A stretch of DNA of 34,085 nt from Deltaproteobacteria bacterium (GTDB lineage Bacteria > Desulfobacterota > Desulfobacteria > Desulfobacterales > B30-G6), in assembly GCA_024639645.1 (NCBI GenBank), contig JAHEIB010000013.1:1-34085 (forward strand), given 5' to 3'. A program made the translations under genes and the position numbers. Position 1 is the first letter of the stretch, and every line of letters begins with the position of its first letter. Positions 24,020 through 31,525 of the stretch are shown one piece after another. Under the pieces are notes generated by a model. That model was given only the letters and a program-made list of their open reading frames with translations. It was not told the origin of the DNA and searched no databases.

Positions 24020-25471
24020 TCAGGCATCTTTTATCAGATACCCGAATTTTTCCCTGGTTTTCCGATCCCTTTCAGGGCTGGGCATGTTCACCCGTGGAAA
24101 TTGATCTTTCCAGGCATATGGCTTGGTTGCATCGATGATAGCCCTGGAGTTTGTCAGCTTGCCCTTTTTTTTGTCTTCCGGTGAAATTCGCGGATCCAGG
24201 TGGGTTGACCATGCATTGTTTATAATATCAATCGATGTGGCCGGATCGGATCGCGTCAGCATGGCCCAGGTCACCTCTTCAAGACTGGTCACATCGATAT
24301 CGTCATCCACAACAATGACATATTTTCCTGCATAGGCACCCACATGGCATTGAGACGCCACGTGCCCTACCTGTGCTGCATGCCCTGGGTATCTCTGGTT
24401 GATGGCGATAGTCAGGAGCATCCTGGAACTGCCGGCTTCATGAGCCCAGACGGCCGAAATGCCTGAAAGGCCGCTGGCCTTCAACTGCCTGTCCAGCAAG
24501 CCCGTACGAATCACCGCCCGGTAGCGGGCAATTTCATCTGGCGGCCGGTTGGGCGGGCACCCCAGTATGATCGGGTTGTTGCGGTGATAGACAGCTTTCA
24601 CATCAAATACCGGTTCATCCCGGGAACCACTTGCATAATAACCAGTCCACTCACCGAATGGTCCCTCCTCGAGGCGTTTCTTCGGGTCCACAAAACCCTC
24701 CAGAACGATCTCTGCATGGGCCGGAAGGGGCAGTCCGGTAATTTTCCCCTTGATCACCGGATAGGGTTTGCCTCTCAACCCGCCGGCCAAATCGTATTCA
24801 CTGATGCCGTACGGCACTTCATTGCATGCCATCAAAAACAGCAACGGGTCTCCCCCCACGACCACAGCCGCAGGCATGGGTTCATTGCGAGCCATGTACT
24901 TATCCCGATGGACACGGCCGTGTTTCCCAGGAGAGATGTAAAATCCAACCTGTTTTTGATCGTGCACCATGACACGGTAGGTCCCAAGATTGACCCAATT
25001 CTCATCGGGGTCGCGGGTAATGTTGTAGCTGCCGGTCCCGATATAGCGACCACCGTCATGTTCGTGCCATAGGGGTGTGGGAAATTTCAAAACATTGACG
25101 TCATCCCCCAACTGGACATTTTCCATTACCGGGCCGTCGTCCACGAACTTGTGGGGTATGGGCTCAAGCTTGTTGAAGGTTTCCGTAAAATATTTTGCCA
25201 GGGTAAATTTGCTGTCTGCATCCGGAAAACCAAGGGTCATATTCATCCGCTTGCCACCGAAAAAATTGGTTAACACACGATACCCTGCCGTATATCCGGG
25301 AATTTCATCAAACAAAGCTGCGGGAGCCGGATCGGTATGATGGAGCAGTTCGGTCGCCATCCCGATCTCCTCCTCGGTGTTGGCCCCGGAAACCGTTTTC
25401 ACTTCTCCAAGATCCTTTGCAGCACCCAGCCATTCTCTCAGATCTTCGTATAAAAAATTTGCCGCCGCCAC
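24020..25471 (-). CDS. UbiD-family decarboxylase, canonical type (2)
   Basis: A 483-residue UbiD enzyme, clearly paralogous to the one at 22467 across its length. It keeps N161, R166, H184, E225 and the E269/E274 pair (EEGPFGEWTGYY). The N-terminus differs (MAAANFLYEDLREWLGAAKD). The start is GTG 25471 with AAGGA 7 nt upstream. UbiX is encoded 59 bp upstream on the same strand, an arrangement that favours cofactor supply for these two enzymes. All catalytic residues are intact. Confidence 0.93.
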   Translation of the reverse strand: MAAANFLYEDLREWLGAAKDLGEVKTVSGANTEEEIGMATELLHHTDPAPAALFDEIPGYTAGYRVLTNFFGGKRMNMTLGFPDADSKFTLAKYFTETFNKLEPIPHKFVDDGPVMENVQLGDDVNVLKFPTPLWHEHDGGRYIGTGSYNITRDPDENWVNLGTYRVMVHDQKQVGFYISPGKHGRVHRDKYMARNEPMPAAVVVGGDPLLFLMACNEVPYGISEYDLAGGLRGKPYPVIKGKITGLPLPAHAEIVLEGFVDPKKRLEEGPFGEWTGYYASGSRDEPVFDVKAVYHRNNPIILGCPPNRPPDEIARYRAVIRTGLLDRQLKASGLSGISAVWAHEAGSSRMLLTIAINQRYPGHAAQVGHVASQCHVGAYAGKYVIVVDDDIDVTSLEEVTWAMLTRSDPATSIDIINNAWSTHLDPRISPEDKKKGKLTNSRAIIDATKPYAWKDQFPRVNMPSPERDRKTREKFGYLIKDA

Positions 25472-25530
25472 TTAAATTTCCTTTGCATTAATTGTTTGAT
25501 CGTTGTCAATTGCGAGGAGCATCCATTCAT

Positions 25531-26106
25531 TTATTTGTTTTTGGTGGTGATTTCACCCCAGTGATCAAACAAATGGTTTTCAATATGGAAACAGTCCAGC
25601 ACCTTGCCAACGAGATGGTTGATCACGTCATCGATGGTTTTCGGCCGATGATAAAACGTCATAAACGGGGGTAAAATCATCCCTCTCAACCGCTCGACCT
25701 TGGCCATTAAATCCAAATGCCCCGCATGAAGCGGAGATTCTCTTGGGACCACCACCAGTCTTCTGCGTTCCTTCAGGGTAACGTCGGCCGCCCGGATCAA
25801 CAGATTGGTGTTGAAGGAATTGGCCAGCGCCGACATGGTTTTCATTGAACAGGGAAGAATGACCATTCCCCTTGTTCGGAACGAACCGCTGGCAATGGGG
25901 GCCCCTATATCGCGAAAGTCATGCTCAACATCTGCCAGAGCGACCACATCCTCAACTTTCCAATCCGTTTCAAGCTTGATGGTCTTTTCGGTGGATTTCG
26001 ACATCACCAGGTGGACTTCATAATCAGACTTCCCCAACACCTCCAGCAATCGAATCCCGAGAATGGCACCGGATGCTCCTGACATTCCTACAACAATTCT
26101 CTCCAC
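25531..26106 (-). CDS. ubiX: UbiX-type flavin prenyltransferase
   Basis: A 191-residue UbiX/Pad1 protein that joins a dimethylallyl group from dimethylallyl phosphate to FMN, making prFMN for UbiD enzymes. The phosphate-loop GMSGASGAILGIRLLEVL starts at residue 7. SMKTMSALANSFNTNLLIRA and the LKERRRLVVVPRESPLH segment with Lys and Glu, then MTFYHRP with the conserved Tyr, follow in order. I chose GTG 26106 (GGAAGG 4 nt upstream), which gives the usual UbiX N-terminus; a longer frame would add 14 residues. It is the only UbiX in the window and may serve all five UbiD-like proteins. Confidence 0.95.
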   Translation of the reverse strand: MERIVVGMSGASGAILGIRLLEVLGKSDYEVHLVMSKSTEKTIKLETDWKVEDVVALADVEHDFRDIGAPIASGSFRTRGMVILPCSMKTMSALANSFNTNLLIRAADVTLKERRRLVVVPRESPLHAGHLDLMAKVERLRGMILPPFMTFYHRPKTIDDVINHLVGKVLDCFHIENHLFDHWGEITTKNK

Positions 26107-26184
26107 TATACCTTCCTTTCTGATGATATTGGTTTTCAAGTTTTTCACACGATGGCGTCATCTTTCGGTTTTTGAGAAAATAAC

Positions 26185-27402
26185 TCAGCCGATGGTTCCG
26201 TCCGTTTCCATTTTCTGGTATTCTTCATCCGACATACCTAAAAATTCTTTAAACACCCGTTCATTGTCTTCCCCGATGCACGGAAAAGCCTTGTCAATCT
26301 TGAACGGTGTCTTGGAAAATGCAAACGGGGGGCCTTCCGCATGATGCTTACCTACCACTTTATGGTCCACCGGTGCCCAGATCCCCCGCCTCACCAGCTG
26401 CGGGTCCTCAAAAAGCTCATCGATACCCTGAACAATCCCAGCCATGACACCATTTTCCTGGAGCGCCTTAAAAAGATATTCCGCCGGGTGCTCTGAACTC
26501 CACTCGGCAACAATGACATCGAGCTCCTCCTCGTTCTGTTTTCTCTTCAAAATGGTTTTAAACCGTGAATCGGAAATCAATCCCGGTTTTTCCATGGTGC
26601 TGCACAACCGCTCCCACTGTTGGTCGTTGAAAACACTGATGGCGCACCAGCTATCCTCTCCGGCGCAGGGATACACATTGTGGGGAGCGGCATAACCGTG
26701 CCGGTTGCCGTCCCGCTCCATGACCCGGTTGTTCACCGTGTAATCCAACAAGGCCGGCATCATAAACTGGACCCCGCACTCATACTGGGCCAGGTCGATC
26801 AACTGACCGGCACCCGTCTTGTGCTTGTGTATCAAAGCTCCGACCAATGCAACGACACCGTATCCCACCCCTATATGGTCCACGTAGGGCCCGTACAGAA
26901 TGACCGGATCTCTATCCTTATACCCGGTTACACTGGTAAACCCGCACAAAGACGACAGGTGAGAACCAAATCCTGGGTGACGGGCGTGGGGACCGTCTTG
27001 GCCCTGGTTACAGGTACTGAGCATGATGATATCTGGTTTAGTGGCTTTTAAATCTTCATACCCAAGGCCAAGCTTTGCCATGGTCCCCGGTGTAAAATTT
27101 TCGGTTACCACATCCGCCCATGAGGCCAGTCGTTTGGCCAGATCGATGCCGCCCGGAGCCTTCAAGTTGATGGTAACATCCAGTTTATTGTTGTTGCAGA
27201 TCCCGAAAGAACCGGAACGGTCATACCCCGGTTCGTTATCCTTAAAAGGTGGGTAATTGGCTCTGAATCCGTCCGGCCGTGCGTAAGATTCCACGTGCAC
27301 CACCGTAGCCCCGTGATCGGCACAAAATTTTCCGATGAGCGGCCCAGCCGCAATAGCGGCAAATTCGACAATCTTAAGGTCTTTAAAAATGCCCTGATTC
27401 AT
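26185..27402 (-). CDS. CaiB/BaiF family III CoA-transferase subunit lacking catalytic Asp
   Basis: A 405-residue family III CoA-transferase homologue. The N-terminal Rossmann region (LKIVEFAAIAAGPLIGKFCADHGATVVHVE) and the later SVTGYKDRDPV segment align with the neighbour at 27421. At the position of that neighbour's catalytic Asp145 (GADLVLTAMSG) it has Gly146 (GFGSHLSSLCG). The acyl-enzyme intermediate cannot form on it in the usual way, so it is probably the non-catalytic partner of a heteromer, as described for benzylsuccinate CoA-transferase (BbsEF). GGAG lies 7 nt before ATG 27402; 18 bp separate it from the partner gene. Confidence 0.87.
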   Translation of the reverse strand: MNQGIFKDLKIVEFAAIAAGPLIGKFCADHGATVVHVESYARPDGFRANYPPFKDNEPGYDRSGSFGICNNNKLDVTINLKAPGGIDLAKRLASWADVVTENFTPGTMAKLGLGYEDLKATKPDIIMLSTCNQGQDGPHARHPGFGSHLSSLCGFTSVTGYKDRDPVILYGPYVDHIGVGYGVVALVGALIHKHKTGAGQLIDLAQYECGVQFMMPALLDYTVNNRVMERDGNRHGYAAPHNVYPCAGEDSWCAISVFNDQQWERLCSTMEKPGLISDSRFKTILKRKQNEEELDVIVAEWSSEHPAEYLFKALQENGVMAGIVQGIDELFEDPQLVRRGIWAPVDHKVVGKHHAEGPPFAFSKTPFKIDKAFPCIGEDNERVFKEFLGMSDEEYQKMETDGTIG

Positions 27403-27420
27403 GAGTGTTCTCCATTGTAC

Positions 27421-28674
27421 CTAAATAATTTTGGCGCGTTTCATGTTGAGCAAATCCTGAACTTGGTACCCCAGTTCGCCATATATTTCTTCGTTGTGTT
27501 CACCAATCTTCGGCGCGCGCCGCCATAAATTGCAGGCAATATCTGAAAATTTAGCAAAAAAAGACGGATAAACAATCTCTTCACCAAGATCCTCGTGTGC
27601 CAGCGTTTTCCAAAGATCCCGTGATCGGAGTTGTTCGTCTTTCATCGTGTCTTCTGAAGTTGCCACAGGGTATCCCAGCATGTCTTTTTCAAGGACTTTT
27701 TCAAAAAATTCCGATTTTGTGGTGGTCAGTAAGAAGTCATCGTTGGATCTCTCGATTTCATCGATCTCTTCCTGGGTCACAGCAGCAATATTGAATTTTT
27801 TCCAGTCTTTCTGCTTCAGGTGATCCGGTGCCATACCCTTGCTGTCCATCCACTCTGTCATTCGCACATTGGTCCTGATGCCAGCCGGCCCCCCGTAAAT
27901 GATGTAATTGACATATCCATCCTTGCAAGGACTGACGGCACGCATTTTCGCCCCGGTAATACTTCGACCAGTAATGAACCCCCCTGCCCGCTTGGGCACT
28001 TCCCCATTGTAGTCATAAAATGAAGGCGCAATGGAGCATGCCCACAACAGACTGGCTTGGGCGGAAACATCCACATGTTGACCCTCACCGGTAATTTCCC
28101 TATGGTAGTATGCCATTATCGTACCGGTAGCCGCGTGCATCCCAGTCCACATATAACTCTGGGGCAGAGTCACCCTGACAGGCGGTCTGTCAGGGTCTCC
28201 CACCAATGACATAAACCCACTCATGGCCGTCAAGACCAGATCCGCTCCGGTATAATCTTTATAGGGTCCCGTCTGCCCAAAAGGGGTGATGGAGGTGATG
28301 ATGAGACCGGGGTTGATTTGGCTCAGTGTATCATAATCCAGCCCCAGGCCTTCCATAAATCCCGGCGGGAAGGTTTCGATGACGATATCGGCGGTCTGGA
28401 CGAGCTGTTTAAAAATATCGGCGCCGGATTTTGTTTCGATATCCAGGGTGATCCCCCGCTTGTTGTGGTTATAGGAAAACCAGTAAAGGTTTCTTTCCGG
28501 ATCCGGTCGATCTTTATAATAGGTGCCTAAATTCCGTGATGGATCACCACCGGGTTTTTCGATTTTAATCACATCGGCACCCAAATCGCCTAAAATCTTA
28601 CCGCACAGAAATCCCAGTTCATTGCTGAGATCCAGAACTCGGCAATTTTCCAGTACTTTCACTTTTTCTGCCAT
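27421..28674 (-). CDS. CaiB/BaiF family III CoA-transferase, catalytic subunit
   Basis: A 417-residue family III CoA-transferase with the expected catalytic Asp145 in YTGADLVLTAMSGF. The N-terminal motif VLDLSNELGFLCGKILGDLGADVIKIE and GSKGMAP-like later regions follow the family pattern. It would move CoA from a donor such as succinyl-CoA to a carboxylic acid. It lies upstream of its Asp-less neighbour, with UbiX and two UbiDs next, so substrate activation before decarboxylation is a reasonable reading. The ribosome binding site (AGGG 8 nt before ATG 28674) is modest. Donor and acceptor are unknown. Confidence 0.9.
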   Translation of the reverse strand: MAEKVKVLENCRVLDLSNELGFLCGKILGDLGADVIKIEKPGGDPSRNLGTYYKDRPDPERNLYWFSYNHNKRGITLDIETKSGADIFKQLVQTADIVIETFPPGFMEGLGLDYDTLSQINPGLIITSITPFGQTGPYKDYTGADLVLTAMSGFMSLVGDPDRPPVRVTLPQSYMWTGMHAATGTIMAYYHREITGEGQHVDVSAQASLLWACSIAPSFYDYNGEVPKRAGGFITGRSITGAKMRAVSPCKDGYVNYIIYGGPAGIRTNVRMTEWMDSKGMAPDHLKQKDWKKFNIAAVTQEEIDEIERSNDDFLLTTTKSEFFEKVLEKDMLGYPVATSEDTMKDEQLRSRDLWKTLAHEDLGEEIVYPSFFAKFSDIACNLWRRAPKIGEHNEEIYGELGYQVQDLLNMKRAKII

Positions 28675-28833
28675 TTAGCTAACCCTGTCTTTTCTATTTT
28701 GGTTTAAATTTCCTTGTCACTTGAATTTTCCGACTTTGCTTTCCTGCCATCAGTTAACATGATTGCAGCGCCCCGGGACACCCGCCGTTAATGCAAAGCT
28801 TTCCCGGGACCAGAAAATGCCGCCCAGAAATGT

Positions 28834-30378
28834 CTATATTCCCATCTCTGAGAACCATTTGGCATATGATTCTTGATAGGTTTTCGCCTTTTGAATCTGT
28901 TCATCGCTGAACCAATCTTTCAAATCTACCATTTCGATAGGGTAGCTGGCCCTTTCGAAATCTTCCTGGTAAACCTTGGGCACGGTTGCATCCAAACCGA
29001 TGGCTCCGGAAAACCGAATGTTATTCTGGGTCCATTGCTTTTCTCCGGCAGAACTTCGCTCTGCCGGCTGGAAGGTCTGGCCCATGCCGCCCGGAGCCAC
29101 GATTTGGAAATCATCCACCGCATCAACGCGAGTGGCAATGGCCCAGAGAAGATCGTCGGCAGAATAAATGTTGATATCCGTATCCACAACGATTCCCAGG
29201 CGCGCGCCCAGGGAGCAGGAAAGGGCCGCAGCCAAGATATTTCGCGGGTAGCCCTCGTCCCGTGCGCGCCTTTTTTTAACCTGAAACACGATGCCACCCC
29301 AATCCGGTATGCACATGGGAATGTGAGTATCCACACAAAAGCCCGGGCTGATACGTTCCGCCAATTCGAAAAAACATGCTTCCCGGGCCAGTACATCGAT
29401 ATTGTGGTCTTCATAGCCGTGGACAACCAGCGGATCATAAATAGGCCTATCTTTCCGGTGGGTGATGCCTGTTACGTTGAAGCGCCAGGTTCGATAGGAT
29501 TTCCCCATGTACCCGGACCACTCCGGATGGAATGGGTATCGTCCCTGTACATTTTCCTTCTCAGCCTGGGGATGTTCCCAGAGTTTTTGGGTGGTATCCA
29601 GATATCCTTCGATAACGTATTCCGCTTGGGCAATAGCGTAGGCATCGATGGTTTTGCATTTAACCATTTCAAGGGGAAATCCCTGTATCGAGCCCGCGAT
29701 TCCGAGTTCATCACATCCCCTGGGTAAGATGGTGTACATGAAACCGGCGCCGGCCATCAGCGTGGCTGCCGGCGGGATGCCGATGTTGATTGAAAACGGA
29801 ATCGGTTTTTTCTTGTAAAATTGAGTTGCAATCTGGTCCGTGTGGGATCCAGGTGATATTTGAAAGGTGGCCTTGTCTTTCCAGTGCTGATCTTCCCTGA
29901 AACTCATTCGGTTGTAAGAAATGTGCCATCCGCCCCAAAATTCGTTGGGGGAGGCAACTGTTTTGCCGGCACCGAGGGTTCGTCCCGGATCTTTGGGTGT
30001 GTGCTGGATCATGGGGATGATCGGCCAAACATCTATATCTTTATCGATTACCACTTCCTGACAGGGTGCATCGTCAACGATCACCGGCGCCGTAGGTTTT
30101 AGAATCGACTCATGAATCTTAAATTTCAACGCTTTGCGGTCCTTACAACCGAACATTTGTGCACCGATTTTATCCGACCCGAAAACATTGGTTGCCAGAC
30201 GAGCGTTGGGATACTCTTTAACATTATTAAAAATTATAGGCGGGCCGCCATCCAATGATTTCTGAATGGCCGCCATTTCGCATCTGGGATCAATCTCGTG
30301 ATCAGTTTCAAGAAGCAATCCCTCCTTTTTCAACCACTCCAGATTTGTTCTTAAACTTCGAAGATGATCGTTCGACAT
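28834..30378 (-). CDS. UbiD-family (de)carboxylase, large divergent type (2)
   Basis: A 514-residue UbiD-family protein paralogous to the one at 953; both share HISYNRM, FQISPGSH, GCDELG.AG, and HPEW[AS]GYMGK blocks. Likely ligands are H152, H179 and E224, with R157. The second catalytic Glu is E286, but the first is replaced by Tyr281 (His in the 953 protein). GGAGG precedes ATG 30378. It is the first enzyme gene after the regulator, 100 bp downstream of the regulator stop. The changed acid/base set may indicate a different reaction direction or substrate from the canonical pair, for example ring carboxylation. Function remains unassigned. Confidence 0.9.
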   Translation of the reverse strand: MSNDHLRSLRTNLEWLKKEGLLLETDHEIDPRCEMAAIQKSLDGGPPIIFNNVKEYPNARLATNVFGSDKIGAQMFGCKDRKALKFKIHESILKPTAPVIVDDAPCQEVVIDKDIDVWPIIPMIQHTPKDPGRTLGAGKTVASPNEFWGGWHISYNRMSFREDQHWKDKATFQISPGSHTDQIATQFYKKKPIPFSINIGIPPAATLMAGAGFMYTILPRGCDELGIAGSIQGFPLEMVKCKTIDAYAIAQAEYVIEGYLDTTQKLWEHPQAEKENVQGRYPFHPEWSGYMGKSYRTWRFNVTGITHRKDRPIYDPLVVHGYEDHNIDVLAREACFFELAERISPGFCVDTHIPMCIPDWGGIVFQVKKRRARDEGYPRNILAAALSCSLGARLGIVVDTDINIYSADDLLWAIATRVDAVDDFQIVAPGGMGQTFQPAERSSAGEKQWTQNNIRFSGAIGLDATVPKVYQEDFERASYPIEMVDLKDWFSDEQIQKAKTYQESYAKWFSEMGI

Positions 30379-30478
30379 TTTTCTTCCTCCTTACGCAATC
30401 GTTATATTGTTTTAAAAACTGTAGAAAAAAAGAGCCTCGACAAGGGTTCGATACAGAACCAAACTAGACCTTTTGACC

Positions 30479-31159
30479 TCATTTAGCCAAAGGTCTCAGA
30501 ATGTTTTCCGAATGGGTATATTTGATATTCTTTATCATGTAATTCTTCTGTTCGCGGATGTGGTGCTTCATCAGTTCGGCGGCCTTTTTGCCGTCTTTTT
30601 TGCCGAGAACCATCAAGATTTTTGAATGTTCCTCGACAATTTTCTGTCCCCGTTCAGGGGAAATCTTTTCGAACAGACTTTTGAAAATAAGCTTATCGCA
30701 AATGAGGTTCAGCGTCTGGACGAGAATTTTGTTCCCGGATAGTTTAGCGATTTCCATGTGAAGTTTTTTATCGATTAGCAACCTGCTCCGGCTATAGGGA
30801 TCGGATAGAAGACGCTTGTATTCTTCTAATATTTTTAAAAAGATCGCGCTTTTCTCGGGTGTCATCGCACCAGCCGCTTTTTCAGCCATGGGAGGTTCGA
30901 TGACTTCACGAGTTTCGTATATTTCTCTGGCTTCGTCGAGGGTGATGGCGGAAATGGAAAATCCTTTATAATTTTCATGTTCAAGCAATCCCTCCGCTGC
31001 CAGCCGAAACATTGCCTCCCTCAAAGGTGTGTGGCTGATGCCGAGTTTGTACCCAAGTTCGTTGTGAAGTATCTTCTGCCCCACGTAGACATCACTGTTC
31101 AAAAGGGTTTCTCGAATATGAAGATAGGCTTGTTCAGAAATATTTTTTGTCTTGCTCAC
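30479..31159 (-). CDS. GntR-family transcriptional regulator (FCD subfamily)
   Basis: A 226-residue regulator. Residues 1-75 form a winged helix-turn-helix (ELGYKLGISHTPLREAMFRLAAEGLLEHENYKGFSIS). The rest is an all-helical FCD ligand domain with candidate metal-binding residues in LLIDKKLHMEIAKLSGN, EEHSKIL and HHIREQ. FCD regulators usually bind small carboxylic acids, which release DNA. The start is GTG 31159; the upstream Shine-Dalgarno is weak. Its promoter carries a perfect 34-bp palindrome, so it is probably autoregulated. It lies at the head of the long minus-strand block and divergent to the UbiD at 31526. Confidence 0.92.
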   Translation of the reverse strand: MSKTKNISEQAYLHIRETLLNSDVYVGQKILHNELGYKLGISHTPLREAMFRLAAEGLLEHENYKGFSISAITLDEAREIYETREVIEPPMAEKAAGAMTPEKSAIFLKILEEYKRLLSDPYSRSRLLIDKKLHMEIAKLSGNKILVQTLNLICDKLIFKSLFEKISPERGQKIVEEHSKILMVLGKKDGKKAAELMKHHIREQKNYMIKNIKYTHSENILRPLAK

Positions 31160-31235
31160 AGCAGGGGGAGTCCATTCCTTTATCCGGCTTTAATTATTTT
31201 CGCCATATCAGTTAATTAAGGCATGGGACGGCTCG

Positions 31236-31269
31236 TATTTATTTTATAAAATATTTTATAAAATAAATA
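31236..31269. promoter_or_regulatory. Perfect 34-bp palindromic operator
   Basis: The 34 bases equal their own reverse complement. Each half is TATTTATTTTATAAAAT or its complement, and the centre holds two abutting copies of the 12-bp palindrome ATTTTATAAAAT (31241-31252 and 31253-31264). Bases 31251-31268 match 680-697 exactly. It covers the -10 box of the regulator promoter, the position expected of a repressor site. The GntR/FCD protein is the obvious candidate to bind it. Confidence 0.7.
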
Positions 31270-31284
31270 TTGCTTTTGTGTCAA
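31255..31284 (-). promoter_or_regulatory. Putative promoter of the GntR regulator and minus-strand block
   Basis: On the minus strand a perfect -35 box TTGACA (31284-31279) is followed after 18 bp by TATAAA (31260-31255). The -10 box is inside the palindromic operator, so repressor binding would block it. This promoter may drive the downstream catabolic genes as well as the regulator. Confidence 0.6.
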
Positions 31285-31392
31285 CCTTAATTTTCATCGC
31301 TAATTAATTTTATGCGGTGCCGAGAGATTAAGCTTGGACAACCGATGCTTCCTTTCGGCTCAAACACAATAAGAAAGCTAAATAATTTTCCA

Positions 31393-31438
31393 GTGACGGA
31401 ATTGTGTTGATTTTTATATAATAATTTATAAAATAAAT
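31393..31438 (+). promoter_or_regulatory. Putative promoter and operator of the right UbiD unit
   Basis: TATAAT (31417-31422) is a perfect -10; the -35 candidate GTGACG (31393-31398) lies 18 bp upstream. The motif ATAATTTATAAAATAAAT (31421-31438) matches the 18-bp operator at 17 of 18 positions and starts at the end of the -10, where a bound repressor would stop initiation. Confidence 0.5.
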
Positions 31439-31525
31439 ATATCAAAAAATTGTTTGTAAATGTCAATTAAAAAAATGTGGTCAATATCCAGCCATTTGTG
31501 GGTTCGATAGGAAAGGAGATTTCGC

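Larger units (their letters stand above)
31160..31525. other. 366-bp divergent regulatory region
   Basis: No gene. It contains the leftward regulator promoter with its palindromic operator, and a rightward promoter with a second copy of the motif ahead of the UbiD at 31526. About 110 bp of unremarkable sequence lies between them (31285-31392). Confidence 0.65.
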
